From Baekduia alba (GTDB lineage: Bacteria; Actinomycetota; Thermoleophilia; Solirubrobacterales; Solirubrobacteraceae): a stretch of DNA of 64,000 nucleotides. This document shows, piece by piece, positions 25,358-33,528 of the stretch. The notes beneath the pieces were generated by a model. That model had not been told where the DNA came from and made no database searches. It was given only the letters and a program-made list of their open reading frames with translations. The stretch covers positions 186,001 through 250,000 of the forward strand of contig NZ_CP114013.1 of NCBI RefSeq assembly GCF_028416635.1, read 5' to 3'. Each line of letters opens with the position of its first letter. Position 1 is the stretch's first letter. Position numbers and translations under genes: made by a program.

Positions 25358-26353
25358 CTACGGCTGGAGCAGGTCGTCGAGGTTCGGCGCGTCGCCCTTG
25401 AAGGCGTGCTCCTGCTCCATCACGCGCTCCATCGCCTCGAGCAGCGGCCGGGAGGTCGCGGTCGTGTACACCGGAAGCGTGACCGTCTCGGCCGCCGCCG
25501 CGGGGAGCTTGGTGTGCGCGGCCAGCGCAGCGGCGAGCTGCTTGCGTCCGTCCGGCTTGCCGATCGCCGCGATCGCGTCGTCGAGCGCCGCCCGGAACTG
25601 CTGGAGGACGTCGGCGTTCTTGGCGGCGAACTGGCGCGTGGAGGCGAACGAGGCGACGCCGGTCTCCCCGTGGGGGCCCATCCGGTACGGGAAGCCGATC
25701 GCGTGGGCGCCCTTGGCGACGAGGCCGCTGGCGAACGGCTCGGGGATCAGCGTCGCCTGCACCTTGTCGCTGAGCAGCGCGGCCGGCTGGTCGGGGAAGT
25801 CCAGCTCGACGTACTTGACCGAGTCCGGGTCGACGCCGTGGTCGCGCAGCCACGCGCGCGTGTACAGCCAGTTGATGTTGTTGAGGGCGTTGACCGCGAT
25901 CGTCTTGCCCTTGAGGTCGCTGGCCGCTCGGATGCCCTTGGCGACGATCAGCGAGGCCATGTCGCCCTTGCCCTTGGGCTGGTTGAGGTTCGCGCCCGAG
26001 GCGATTGTGATCGGCATGTGCTGCGACGCCGACAGGAGCACCGACACGTTGTTGGTGTACGTGAGGTCGACCGACCCGCCGGCCATCGCGGCGATGCCCG
26101 CGGCGCCGCCCGCGACGCTCGTGTCCTCGACCTTCAGGCCGTGCTTGGTGAACAGGCCGTTCTGCAGCGCGTAGAAGTACGCGCCGAGGTCGGCGATCGG
26201 CAGCGACGCCACGCGCAGCGTCTTCAGGCCGGTGTCCTTGTCGGCCGCGGCGACGCGGCCGCCGTCGCTGCTGCCGCAGCCGGCGGCGACGACGACCGCG
26301 AGCACCGCGGTCATGGCGGCCAGCAGCCGCAGGATGGGTCGTGCGCGGGTCAT
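25358..26353 (-). CDS. ABC transporter substrate-binding lipoprotein (NMT1/SsuA-like)
   Basis: 331 residues from ATG 26353, which overlaps the stop of the preceding hydrolase gene (ATGA). A signal peptide ends in a lipobox VVAAGC with Cys26 as the lipid anchor. The mature part, TLRVASLPIADLGAYFYALQ, then GDVDLTY-type loop GGSVDLTYTNNVS and DLKGKTIAVNAL, matches the periplasmic-binding superfamily for sulfonates, thiamine precursors and related ligands. The ligand is inferred to be the operon's substrate, possibly ergothioneine or a thiourocanate. Confidence 0.9.
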   Translation of the reverse strand: MTRARPILRLLAAMTAVLAVVVAAGCGSSDGGRVAAADKDTGLKTLRVASLPIADLGAYFYALQNGLFTKHGLKVEDTSVAGGAAGIAAMAGGSVDLTYTNNVSVLLSASQHMPITIASGANLNQPKGKGDMASLIVAKGIRAASDLKGKTIAVNALNNINWLYTRAWLRDHGVDPDSVKYVELDFPDQPAALLSDKVQATLIPEPFASGLVAKGAHAIGFPYRMGPHGETGVASFASTRQFAAKNADVLQQFRAALDDAIAAIGKPDGRKQLAAALAAHTKLPAAAAETVTLPVYTTATSRPLLEAMERVMEQEHAFKGDAPNLDDLLQP

Positions 26354-27627
26354 TCGGTGCCTCGTTGGTCGGGGAGGAGGAGGTGGGTCAGAAGCAGGTT
26401 GAGGGTGTGGGCGGCGGTCGCGATGTCGCGGGGCTCGGCGCCCTCGTGCGGCGTGTGGCTCTCGCCGCCGTGCAGCGGCACGAACAGCATCCCGACGGGG
26501 ACGTGCGCCGCCAGGTGCTGGGCGTCGTGCCCGGCGCCGGAGTACGTGGTGCGCGCCTCGACGCCCAGCTCGGCCGCCACCGACAGCGCCAGCCGGACGA
26601 GCTCGGGGTCGAGGCCCACCGGGTCGCCGATCCGCAGCGGCCGCCGCTCCACGGCGACGCCGCGGCGCAGGCGGACGCTGTCGATGACGGCGTCGAGCAT
26701 GTGCTCGACGCGCGCGATCGACGCGGGGTCGACGCCCCGCACCTCGAGCGCCAGCACGGCGCGCCTGGGGATGGCGCTGACAGCGCCGGGGTCGATGGAG
26801 ATCTCGCCGACGGTGGCGACGGTCGCCGGGTCGGCCTCGGCGATCGCCGCGGTCTCGAGCGCCACGATCAGCTCGGCCGCCGCCGTCAGCGCGTCGTGGC
26901 GCTCGTGCATCGGCACCTCGCCGGCGTGCCCGGAGCGGCCCTCGACGATCAGCTCGTGCCGGTGCGGCACGGCCACGCGCTCGACGACGCCCAGCGCGGC
27001 GCCGCGGCGCGCGAGCTCCTGCCGCTGCTCGACGTGCACCTCGACGTGCGCGCGGATGCGCTCGAGCGGGACGCGGTCCACGCGCGGCAGGTCGGCGAGC
27101 GCGTCCAGGAACCCGGCGAGCGCGGAGCGCGCGGTCGTCCCGCTCGCGTCCCGGAGCCCGTCGAGCGCCGTGTCGTCCACCGCACCGGTGAGCAGCCGCG
27201 AGCCGAGGGTGCCGGCCCCGAAGCGCGGCGCCTCCTCGGCCGCGCACACCAGGACGGCGGGCGCGGCGCCGCGCCGATCGCCGGCCTCGCGCAGCGCCTC
27301 GGCCGCCTCGAGGGCGAGGACGGTGCCGAGCGCGCCGTCGAAGCGGCCGCCGTCGGGCACGGTGTCCACGTGCGAGCCGGAGGACACGAGCGGCCCGACC
27401 CAGTCGGGCGGCGTCGCCCAGAGGTTGCCGTGCGGGTCGAGGGCGGGCGCCAACCCCGCCTCGCGCGCCCAGCCGGCGACGAGCCGCATCGCCGTCGCCT
27501 CAGCCGGCGAGTACGCGGGGCGGTCGGCGCCCCCGCGCGGCCCCGGCGCGATCGACCACAGCTGGTCGAGGCGGGCCAGGACCCGCACGAGGTCCGGGCG
27601 CGCGGCCGTGAGCTCAGCTGACGGCAT
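26350..27627 (-). CDS. M20 Zn-dependent hydrolase: N-carbamoyl-L-amino acid hydrolase / allantoate amidohydrolase family
   Basis: 425 residues, full length. Metal and catalytic residues: SSGSHVDTVPDGGRFDGALG (His and Asp ligands), CAAEEAPRFGAG (Glu pair), GRSGHAGEVPM, and YSGAGHDAQHLA near the end. The family removes a carbamoyl group as CO2 and ammonia. Next to a hydantoinase the likely substrate is an N-carbamoyl amino acid, here N-carbamoyl-L-glutamate from hydantoin-5-propionate. It overlaps its upstream neighbour (DUF917) by 14 bases and the downstream lipoprotein gene by four. Confidence 0.92.
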   Translation of the reverse strand: MPSAELTAARPDLVRVLARLDQLWSIAPGPRGGADRPAYSPAEATAMRLVAGWAREAGLAPALDPHGNLWATPPDWVGPLVSSGSHVDTVPDGGRFDGALGTVLALEAAEALREAGDRRGAAPAVLVCAAEEAPRFGAGTLGSRLLTGAVDDTALDGLRDASGTTARSALAGFLDALADLPRVDRVPLERIRAHVEVHVEQRQELARRGAALGVVERVAVPHRHELIVEGRSGHAGEVPMHERHDALTAAAELIVALETAAIAEADPATVATVGEISIDPGAVSAIPRRAVLALEVRGVDPASIARVEHMLDAVIDSVRLRRGVAVERRPLRIGDPVGLDPELVRLALSVAAELGVEARTTYSGAGHDAQHLAAHVPVGMLFVPLHGGESHTPHEGAEPRDIATAAHTLNLLLTHLLLPDQRGTE

Positions 27628-28684
27628 AAGAGAGCAGCGGGCGACCGAGCATCTCTTCGACCTCGGGGTACACGGACGGGTCGAGCACGCTGTCGCCGAT
27701 CGGGATGCGCTCGTGCGGCACGTGCAGCACCGCCACCTCGTCGCCGTCGCGGATGTCGGCGATCGAGATCGGCCGGCCGGTCGCGAGCGAGAGCGTGGTC
27801 AGGACGTCGGGGAACGTGGCGAGGCGCTGGCCGCCGGCGTCCACCGAGAGGTACTCGTTGACGAGGCCGACGTCCAGGTCACCGACCTGCAGCGAGCCGA
27901 TGTCGAAGCCGCCCTCGGTGCGGACGATCCGATCGCGCACGGGCCCGCGCCCAAGCACGGTGCCGCCGAGCTGCGTGCAGATCGCCTCGATGACGGCCTC
28001 GCCGCCCGTGCTCTCGGCGGCGAGCATCGCCTCGCCGAGGTCGAGCGCGAACGAGATCGCGCCGACCGCGGCGTGCTCGCGGACGTAGGACGCCCGGACC
28101 GGGTTGCGGGCGGCGGCGATGAACCCTCCCGACTGGACGGCCGCGGTGCGCAGGGTGTTCGCGCACGAGGCGACGGTGCCGCGCACCGTGCACTCGAGGT
28201 AGCGGTTCTGCGCGCGGTTGCCGCCGGCGCACGCCTGGATCGCCTCGTAGTCGGACTCCGAGGTCAGGCCGATGGACCCCATCTTGCCGGTCGGGTGCGC
28301 GCGGCCGTCGCCGGCCGCATCGAGGACCAGCGTGCCGAGGACGGCCGACTGCATCCACCCGTTGAGCGTGGTGCTCGACCCGTTCTGGGCGGTGATCGTC
28401 CCGACGATCGGCTCGTCGAGCTGCGCCGCCACGAGCTGGAGCGCGCGGACGTAGTCGCGCGGCTGCATCTCCCAGTCGGCCGCTGCCGGCGCGCCGATCG
28501 CGGTGACCATGACGATCAGCGCGTCCGGGTCGATCTCGTCGAGCGTCGCCAGCTTCGGCGTGCCGAACGACACCGCGGTCCGGCCCACCAGGTACCCGTG
28601 CGGGACCCAGCCGCCGCCACCGCAGGCCAGCACCGAGCCGCCTGCCACCGCGGCCTCGACCGCCTGTCCGTCGAGCTCCCTCAT
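27614..28684 (-). CDS. DUF917 / S-methyl-thiohydantoin desulfurase family protein
   Basis: 356 residues. N-terminal GGSVLACGGGGWVPHGYLVG and DALIVMVTAIGAPAAADWEM, central GKMGSIGLTSESDYEA and C-terminal DGDEVAVLHVPHERIPIG are DUF917 hallmarks. As I recall, Pfam now names this family S-Me-THD after a desulfurase that converts S-methyl-thiohydantoin propionate to hydantoin propionate. The gene sits exactly between a urocanase-family hydratase (ATGA overlap) and a carbamoylase, which fits that step. No other function is suggested by context. Confidence 0.85.
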   Translation of the reverse strand: MRELDGQAVEAAVAGGSVLACGGGGWVPHGYLVGRTAVSFGTPKLATLDEIDPDALIVMVTAIGAPAAADWEMQPRDYVRALQLVAAQLDEPIVGTITAQNGSSTTLNGWMQSAVLGTLVLDAAGDGRAHPTGKMGSIGLTSESDYEAIQACAGGNRAQNRYLECTVRGTVASCANTLRTAAVQSGGFIAAARNPVRASYVREHAAVGAISFALDLGEAMLAAESTGGEAVIEAICTQLGGTVLGRGPVRDRIVRTEGGFDIGSLQVGDLDVGLVNEYLSVDAGGQRLATFPDVLTTLSLATGRPISIADIRDGDEVAVLHVPHERIPIGDSVLDPSVYPEVEEMLGRPLLSYAVS

Positions 28685-30351
28685 CCTGCCTGCCTTTCGT
28701 CGTGGTGCAATCCCAGCCCGGTGCGGCGCGCCTCGTCGATCGCGTCTTCGTAGCCCGCGTCGGCGTGTCGCAGCACGCCGAGGCCGGTGTCGGCCGACAG
28801 CGTGCGCTCGAGGCGCTCGTCCGCGGCGTCGCTGCCGTCGGCGACGACCGTGACGCCCGCGCTCAAGGAGTAGCCCGCGTAGCCGCCGCCGCCCGCGTGC
28901 ACGGCGACGAGGTCGGCCATCGAGGCGGTCAGCAGCATCGCGTTCAGCAGCGGCCAGTCGGCCACCGCGTCGGACCCGTCGCGCATCGCCTCGGTGATGA
29001 TGTAGGGGTGCGTCATCGCCCCGGGATCCATGTGGTCGCGGGTGAACGCGACGGGCGCCGAGACGCGGCCGTCGCGGACCGCGGCGTTGGCGGCGACGGC
29101 GAAGCGCGCGCGCTCCCCGTTGCCCAGCCAGGCGATCCGCGCGGGCAGCCCCTGGTTGGGGATGTGGCGGCGCGCGAGGTCGATCCACGTCGTGACGCGC
29201 GGCTCGTCGGCGAACAGCTCGACGCAGAGGTCGTCGAGCACGGCCTGGTCGGCCTCGTCGCCCGACAGGCAGATCCAGCGGAACGGCCCGATGCCGCGGC
29301 AGAAGAGGGGCCGCAGGTAGCGCGTGGTGAAGACGTCGATCGTCAACGCCTCGGGCAGGCCCGCCTCGGCGGCCTGCGGGCGGATGTTGTTGCCGTAGTC
29401 GAAGACGACGGCGCCGCGCTCGCGCAGCTCGAGCATCGCCTGGATATGGCGGCGGACGCCCTGGCGCCCGCGCTCCATGAGCTGCGCCGGGTCGGACTCG
29501 CGCAGGCGTTCCGCCTCGGCGAGATCGGTGCCGACCGGCACGTAGCCGTAGCGCAGGTCATGGGCGGCCGTGAGGTCGGTCACCACGTCGGGCGTCAGGC
29601 CGGCGGTGACCAGCGCTTCGAGCACGTCGACCGTGTTGGCGTGCACACCGATGGAGATCGCCCGCCTTTCGGCGGCGGCGGCACGACCCCACGCGATCGC
29701 CTCGCCCACGTCGGCGGTCGTGCGCTCGAGGTAGCCGTCGGCGCGCCGGCGCTCCAGCTTCTCGCCGTCCACCTCGGCGCAGACGAGCACCCCGCCGAGC
29801 ATCTGCGCGACAGCCAGCGGTTGCGCCGCGCTCATCCCGCCGAGCCCGGCGGAGACGACCAGGCGGCCGGCAAGCGTGCCGTCGAAGTGCTCGCGCGCCA
29901 CCGCGGCAAAGGTCTCATAGGTGCCCTGGATGACGCCCTGGGAGCCGATGTACTGCCAGGCGCCGGCGGTCAGTCCTCCCCACGCGATGAGCCCCTGCTC
30001 CTCGTGGGCGTAGAAGCTCTCGGGGGTAGCCCAGCGACCGACGAGGTTGCCGCTGGCCATCACCACGGCGGGTGCGCGCTCGTGGGTCGGGAAGACGGCG
30101 ATCGGCTTGCCCGACTGCACGACGAGCGTCTCCGCGTCGCCGAGTCGCTTGAGCGCGTCGATGATGCGCGCGAGGCTCTCGTGGTCGCGTGCGACCTTCG
30201 CGTGGGCGGCGTAGACGACCAGGTCGTCCGGGCGCTCGGCGACTTCGAGGTTGTTCTCGAGCAGCCGGAGCAGCGCCTCCTGGCGCCAGCCGCGGCAGCG
30301 CAGGCGGTCGCCGCGCCCGGCGCGGATCTCGCTGGCGACGATCTCAGACAT
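28681..30351 (-). CDS. Urocanase-family hydratase (candidate (S-methyl)thiourocanate hydratase)
   Basis: 556 residues, the normal length of urocanate hydratase (HutU). NAD-binding GLGGMSAAQPLAVAQ (170-184), DYGNNIRPQA (318-327) and FCRGIGPFRWICLSGD are conserved. But segments lining the active site differ from HutU: RDHLDSGSVASP is here RDHMDPGAMTHP (438-449) and HHGGGVGMG is HAGGGGYAG (485-493). No hutH, hutI or hutG is nearby; instead hydantoinase, DUF917 and carbamoylase are. This suggests a thiourocanate-type substrate. ATG 30351 overlaps the hydantoinase end by 8 bases. True urocanase is the alternative. Confidence 0.8.
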   Translation of the reverse strand: MSEIVASEIRAGRGDRLRCRGWRQEALLRLLENNLEVAERPDDLVVYAAHAKVARDHESLARIIDALKRLGDAETLVVQSGKPIAVFPTHERAPAVVMASGNLVGRWATPESFYAHEEQGLIAWGGLTAGAWQYIGSQGVIQGTYETFAAVAREHFDGTLAGRLVVSAGLGGMSAAQPLAVAQMLGGVLVCAEVDGEKLERRRADGYLERTTADVGEAIAWGRAAAAERRAISIGVHANTVDVLEALVTAGLTPDVVTDLTAAHDLRYGYVPVGTDLAEAERLRESDPAQLMERGRQGVRRHIQAMLELRERGAVVFDYGNNIRPQAAEAGLPEALTIDVFTTRYLRPLFCRGIGPFRWICLSGDEADQAVLDDLCVELFADEPRVTTWIDLARRHIPNQGLPARIAWLGNGERARFAVAANAAVRDGRVSAPVAFTRDHMDPGAMTHPYIITEAMRDGSDAVADWPLLNAMLLTASMADLVAVHAGGGGYAGYSLSAGVTVVADGSDAADERLERTLSADTGLGVLRHADAGYEDAIDEARRTGLGLHHDERQAG

Positions 30352-31759
30352 GGGCGACCTCCCGCGTCGCGATCCCGTTGGCTCCGACGAAGCGACCGCC
30401 ACCCGCGGCGCCGACGACGGCGCCGTCGGCGTAGACCTGGCGGCCGCGGAGCAGGACGAGCCTCACGCGCCCGTGTAACTCACGGCCCTCGTATGGGCTC
30501 CAGCCGCAGGCGGTGGTCAGGCGCGCCGGATCGATCGTCCAGCGCTCGTCGGGATCGAGCACGACGAGGTCGGCGTCGGCTCCCGGGAGCAGGCTCCCCT
30601 TGCGGGGCCAAAGCCCGAAGCGCCGCGCCGGTGCCTCGCACAGCGCGTGGACGAGCAGCGCCGGCGGGAGCCCGCGGGCGACGATCGCATCGTGCATCAG
30701 CGGCAGCATCAGCTCGAGGCCGGGCGCGCCGGCGGCGACGGCGAAGATGTCGTCGCCGCGCTTGCGCTCGACCGGCCAGCCGACGTGGTCGGAGGCGACC
30801 AGGTCGCAGGTGCCCGCCGCGAGCGCCTGCCACAGCGCTCCGACCTCGGAGGGCGCACGCAGCGGCGGGTTGATCTTCGCGGTGGCGCCCTGACGGGTCA
30901 GCTCGTACTCGTCCAGAAGCAGGTAGTGCGGGCAGGTCTCGGCGGTCACGTCGACGCGGGCGGCGCGGGCGCGGTCGGCGAGCTCGATGCCCCGGCCGAG
31001 GGTGACGTGGCAGAGGTGCAGCCGGACGCCGGTCGCGCGCGCCAGCTCGAGGCAGCGCCCAATGGCCTCGATCTCGGCCAGCGGCGGCCGCGAGCGGGCG
31101 TGCGCCGGGCCGTCGTGGTGGCCGGCCGCGCGTTCGGCCGCGATCCCGGCCCGGACGATCTCGTCGTTCTCGCAGTGCACGCCCACGAGGCCGTCCGTCT
31201 TCGCGATCGCCGCGAACGCGGCCAGCAGCTGCGCATCGTCGATGCGCGGGAAGCGGCGCGGATCGGTGTCGAAGGTCGACAGCTTGAAGGCGGCGGCGCC
31301 CGCGCGCCGGAGCGCGTCGACCTCGGTGATCGGGCCGCTGGGCGGGACGGTCGCCCACAGCGCCGCGTCGACGACCGCCTCGCGCTCGACGTCGGCCGCC
31401 TTCGCCTCGAACGCGTCGAGCCCGGCGATCATGCCGTCGGCGTCGTAGGGCATGTCGACGATCGTGGTGACGCCGCCCGCGGCGGCCGCGCGGGTCGCCC
31501 GCTCGATGCCCTCCGTGGCGGCGCTGCGGGTGTGGACGTGGACGTCGACGACCCCGGGCAGGACGAGCGCGTCGCCGGCGTCGATGACGACCTCGGCGTC
31601 TAGCTCGGCGTCGCCGAGGGTGACCGCGGCCACGCTGCCGTCGATGACCGCCACCGAGCCCGAGGTCAGGGGCTGGCCGGGGAGGAGCAGCCGCCCGCGC
31701 ACGACGAGATCGAAGGCCGACGCGCTTCCGGCGGCGCCGTTTTCTGCGGAACCGTTCAT
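30344..31759 (-). CDS. Hydantoinase/dihydropyrimidinase/allantoinase-type amidohydrolase
   Basis: 471 residues, first gene of the minus-strand operon. Binuclear metal site: VDVHVHTRSAATEG (HxH), the carboxylated-lysine region AAFKLSTFDTD, LHLCHVTLGRG and the final Asp in LVASDHVGW. It opens cyclic imides; here the predicted substrate is hydantoin-5-propionate, giving N-carbamoylglutamate for the M20 enzyme. ATG 31759 begins MNGSAENG shortly before the conserved DLVVRGRLLLPG; an upstream in-frame start at 31816 overlaps the divergent regulator's promoter and is unlikely. Confidence 0.9.
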   Translation of the reverse strand: MNGSAENGAAGSASAFDLVVRGRLLLPGQPLTSGSVAVIDGSVAAVTLGDAELDAEVVIDAGDALVLPGVVDVHVHTRSAATEGIERATRAAAAGGVTTIVDMPYDADGMIAGLDAFEAKAADVEREAVVDAALWATVPPSGPITEVDALRRAGAAAFKLSTFDTDPRRFPRIDDAQLLAAFAAIAKTDGLVGVHCENDEIVRAGIAAERAAGHHDGPAHARSRPPLAEIEAIGRCLELARATGVRLHLCHVTLGRGIELADRARAARVDVTAETCPHYLLLDEYELTRQGATAKINPPLRAPSEVGALWQALAAGTCDLVASDHVGWPVERKRGDDIFAVAAGAPGLELMLPLMHDAIVARGLPPALLVHALCEAPARRFGLWPRKGSLLPGADADLVVLDPDERWTIDPARLTTACGWSPYEGRELHGRVRLVLLRGRQVYADGAVVGAAGGGRFVGANGIATREVAHV

Positions 31760-31818
31760 CTCATTCGACGATAGCGACCACGCCTCACAACGCAAAAAAC
31801 GCCATGATAATCTCATTC
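31758..31818. promoter_or_regulatory. Divergent promoter with two ATCTCATTC direct repeats
   Basis: The 60-base gap between the hydantoinase and iclR starts is relatively AT-rich and is bounded by two exact copies of ATCTCATTC (31758-31766 and 31810-31818), 52 bases apart. They may be half-sites for the IclR protein. Confidence 0.45.
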
Positions 31819-31819
31819 A

Positions 31820-32602
31820 GTGATGGTTAATGCCCATACGGATCGGCCCGAGCCGGGGTCGAGTCAAGCGCTCGACCGGTTCGCGGCGTTGATGAGCGCG
31901 CTGGCCGACAGCGCTGGGCCACTGGCCGCGCCGGCGCTCGCGGAGCGCGTCGGACTGCCCGCCAGCTCCACCTACCGGCTCGTGCAGGCGCTCGAGCATC
32001 AGGGGCTCGTCGAGCGGCGCCAGCGCGGCGAGCTCTCGCTCGGCCTGCGCATCCTGGAGTACGCGCGCAACATCGAAGAGCGGGTCGAGCGCACGCTGCT
32101 CGAGCCCGCGCGGCCGGTGATGCTGCGCCTCGCGGAGGAGCATCGCGAGACCGTGCTGCTCACCGCACGCGCGGCGAACTGCTCGATCGGTCTCGGCTCG
32201 GTCGAGAGCCCGCGTCCGGTCCGCCTGTCCTACGAGCGCTGGCGCATGACGCCGATGCATCTCGGCGCGTCCGGCAAGATCCTGCTCGCCCATCTCGATC
32301 CGGTCGCGGCGGAGCGGGTGATCAGCGCGATCGCCGGCCCGGACCCCACGGTCGACCCGCGCCGGCTGCGGCGCGAGCTCGCCGCGATCCGCCACCGCGG
32401 ATACGTGATCACGCACAGCGAGCTCGATGAGGGCGCCGGCGCCGTGGCCGCCCCGATCCTCGACCGTCGCGGCCGTCTCATCGCCGGCCTGACGATCGCC
32501 GGCCCCAGCGCCCGCATCCACGAGGCGGACACGGTCCTCACCGAAGGCGTCGTCGCCGGCGCCCTCAGCATCGGGGCGGCGCTGCAGCGGCGCAGGGGGT
32601 GA
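31820..32602 (+). CDS. IclR family transcriptional regulator
   Basis: 260 residues: N-terminal winged helix (ALDRFAALMSALAD, LAERVGLPASSTYRLVQALEHQGL) and the C-terminal effector-binding domain (MTPMHLGASGKILLAHL, then VITHSELDEGAGAVAAPI). Divergent from the catabolic operon, so it most likely controls it in response to a pathway metabolite. GTG 31820 and ATG 31823 are adjacent starts. IclR proteins commonly regulate such catabolic operons. Confidence 0.9.
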   Translation: MMVNAHTDRPEPGSSQALDRFAALMSALADSAGPLAAPALAERVGLPASSTYRLVQALEHQGLVERRQRGELSLGLRILEYARNIEERVERTLLEPARPVMLRLAEEHRETVLLTARAANCSIGLGSVESPRPVRLSYERWRMTPMHLGASGKILLAHLDPVAAERVISAIAGPDPTVDPRRLRRELAAIRHRGYVITHSELDEGAGAVAAPILDRRGRLIAGLTIAGPSARIHEADTVLTEGVVAGALSIGAALQRRRG

Positions 32603-32945
32603 GCGCGAGTCTCTCGCCGATCCGAGTGATCACGATCTCGCATTGCGCGGACTGGTGAGCCGAGTAGCGTCTGGCGCTCCCTACGACGTCGACATGTACG
32701 ACATCACCATCACACGCGCGAGCGATCGCGTGCACACGGCCCATGTGGAGATGCGAACTGGGATCGCGTCTGGGCCCCTGCCATGCCTGCAACGGCCTGC
32801 CTCATGCGCTCGACGCTTGAGCTGGGAGCGCCTGAGGACCAACACAAGCAGCACCACAGGCAGCGGTGCAGCGCGGCGGCACACCACACGCCAGCGGTAT
32901 CGCCAACAGCGGCGGTACTCCCTAGTCGGTAAGGAGACCGACGAC
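32603..32945. other. Gene-free stretch between iclR and hypothetical gene
   Basis: No convincing coding content. A good ribosome-binding site AAGGAG lies at its right end for the gene at 32946, whose promoter must lie here. Confidence 0.5.
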
Positions 32946-33518
32946 ATGGAACACAGCGAGCGCGAGGGACGTGGGGCGAACGACCCGCGGACGATCTCGG
33001 TGCAGGATCTGGTCGCGGCCATCGGCGACGACACTGTCGTCGCACTGGGCCACGGCTGGGTGTTCGACCCGGCCAGCCGCTGCATCAGGCGGACGGACGG
33101 ACGGTTCTTCGACGTGCGCATGTTCGATCGCGGCGCGTTCGAGCAGCCGGGCATCTACGAGGAGCCGGGAGCCGCGGACCCCGAGCCGGGGCAGCCGCGG
33201 ATCGTCGGCCACGTCACCATCACCCAGAACCCCAGGGGGCTGGTCCACGTCACCGCCAAGCGCGGGCGCGGACTCGACGGAAACGAGTTCACGCAGGCGA
33301 CGATGTCCAGCCTGTCCAACCCGCAGCCGGTCACGCCCGCGAGCTGCGTCCAGCGCACCGCGCTGGTGCAGTTCAACCCCCAGCGCATCGGGGGCGGATA
33401 CGTCCGCGTCAGCCTCGTGAACGAGGACTTCCCCGACGAGCAGGGGCGCACGGTGCAGGAGCTGAAGACGACGACGGACGGCCGGACCCTGGCCGCCCTC
33501 GCCGCCCTCGACCTGTAA
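32946..33518 (+). CDS. Hypothetical protein (190 aa)
   Basis: Starts at ATG 32946 with AAGGAG 10 bases upstream. Soluble, acidic, no signal peptide or membrane helix. Notable stretches are ISVQDLVAAIGDDTVVALG, a beta-rich DGRFFDVRMFDRGAF and a C-terminal half rich in beta strands (GGGYVRVSLVNEDFP). I do not recognise a family. It is monocistronic, ending at a hairpin shared with the convergent efflux gene. Confidence 0.6.
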   Translation: MEHSEREGRGANDPRTISVQDLVAAIGDDTVVALGHGWVFDPASRCIRRTDGRFFDVRMFDRGAFEQPGIYEEPGAADPEPGQPRIVGHVTITQNPRGLVHVTAKRGRGLDGNEFTQATMSSLSNPQPVTPASCVQRTALVQFNPQRIGGGYVRVSLVNEDFPDEQGRTVQELKTTTDGRTLAALAALDL

Positions 33519-33528
33519 CCCGCGCACG

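Noticed and set aside
24710-28753. A very long open frame on the plus strand antisense to the importer and hydrolase genes
   Set aside because: Composition is Arg/Ser/Ala rich without any recognisable domain and it is the mirror of well-conserved genes; high GC makes such frames common.
28681-31759. Simple histidine utilisation (hut) operon
   Set aside because: Only a urocanase homologue is present; imidazolonepropionase, formiminoglutamase and a functional HAL are absent, and desulfurase/hydantoinase/carbamoylase genes replace them.
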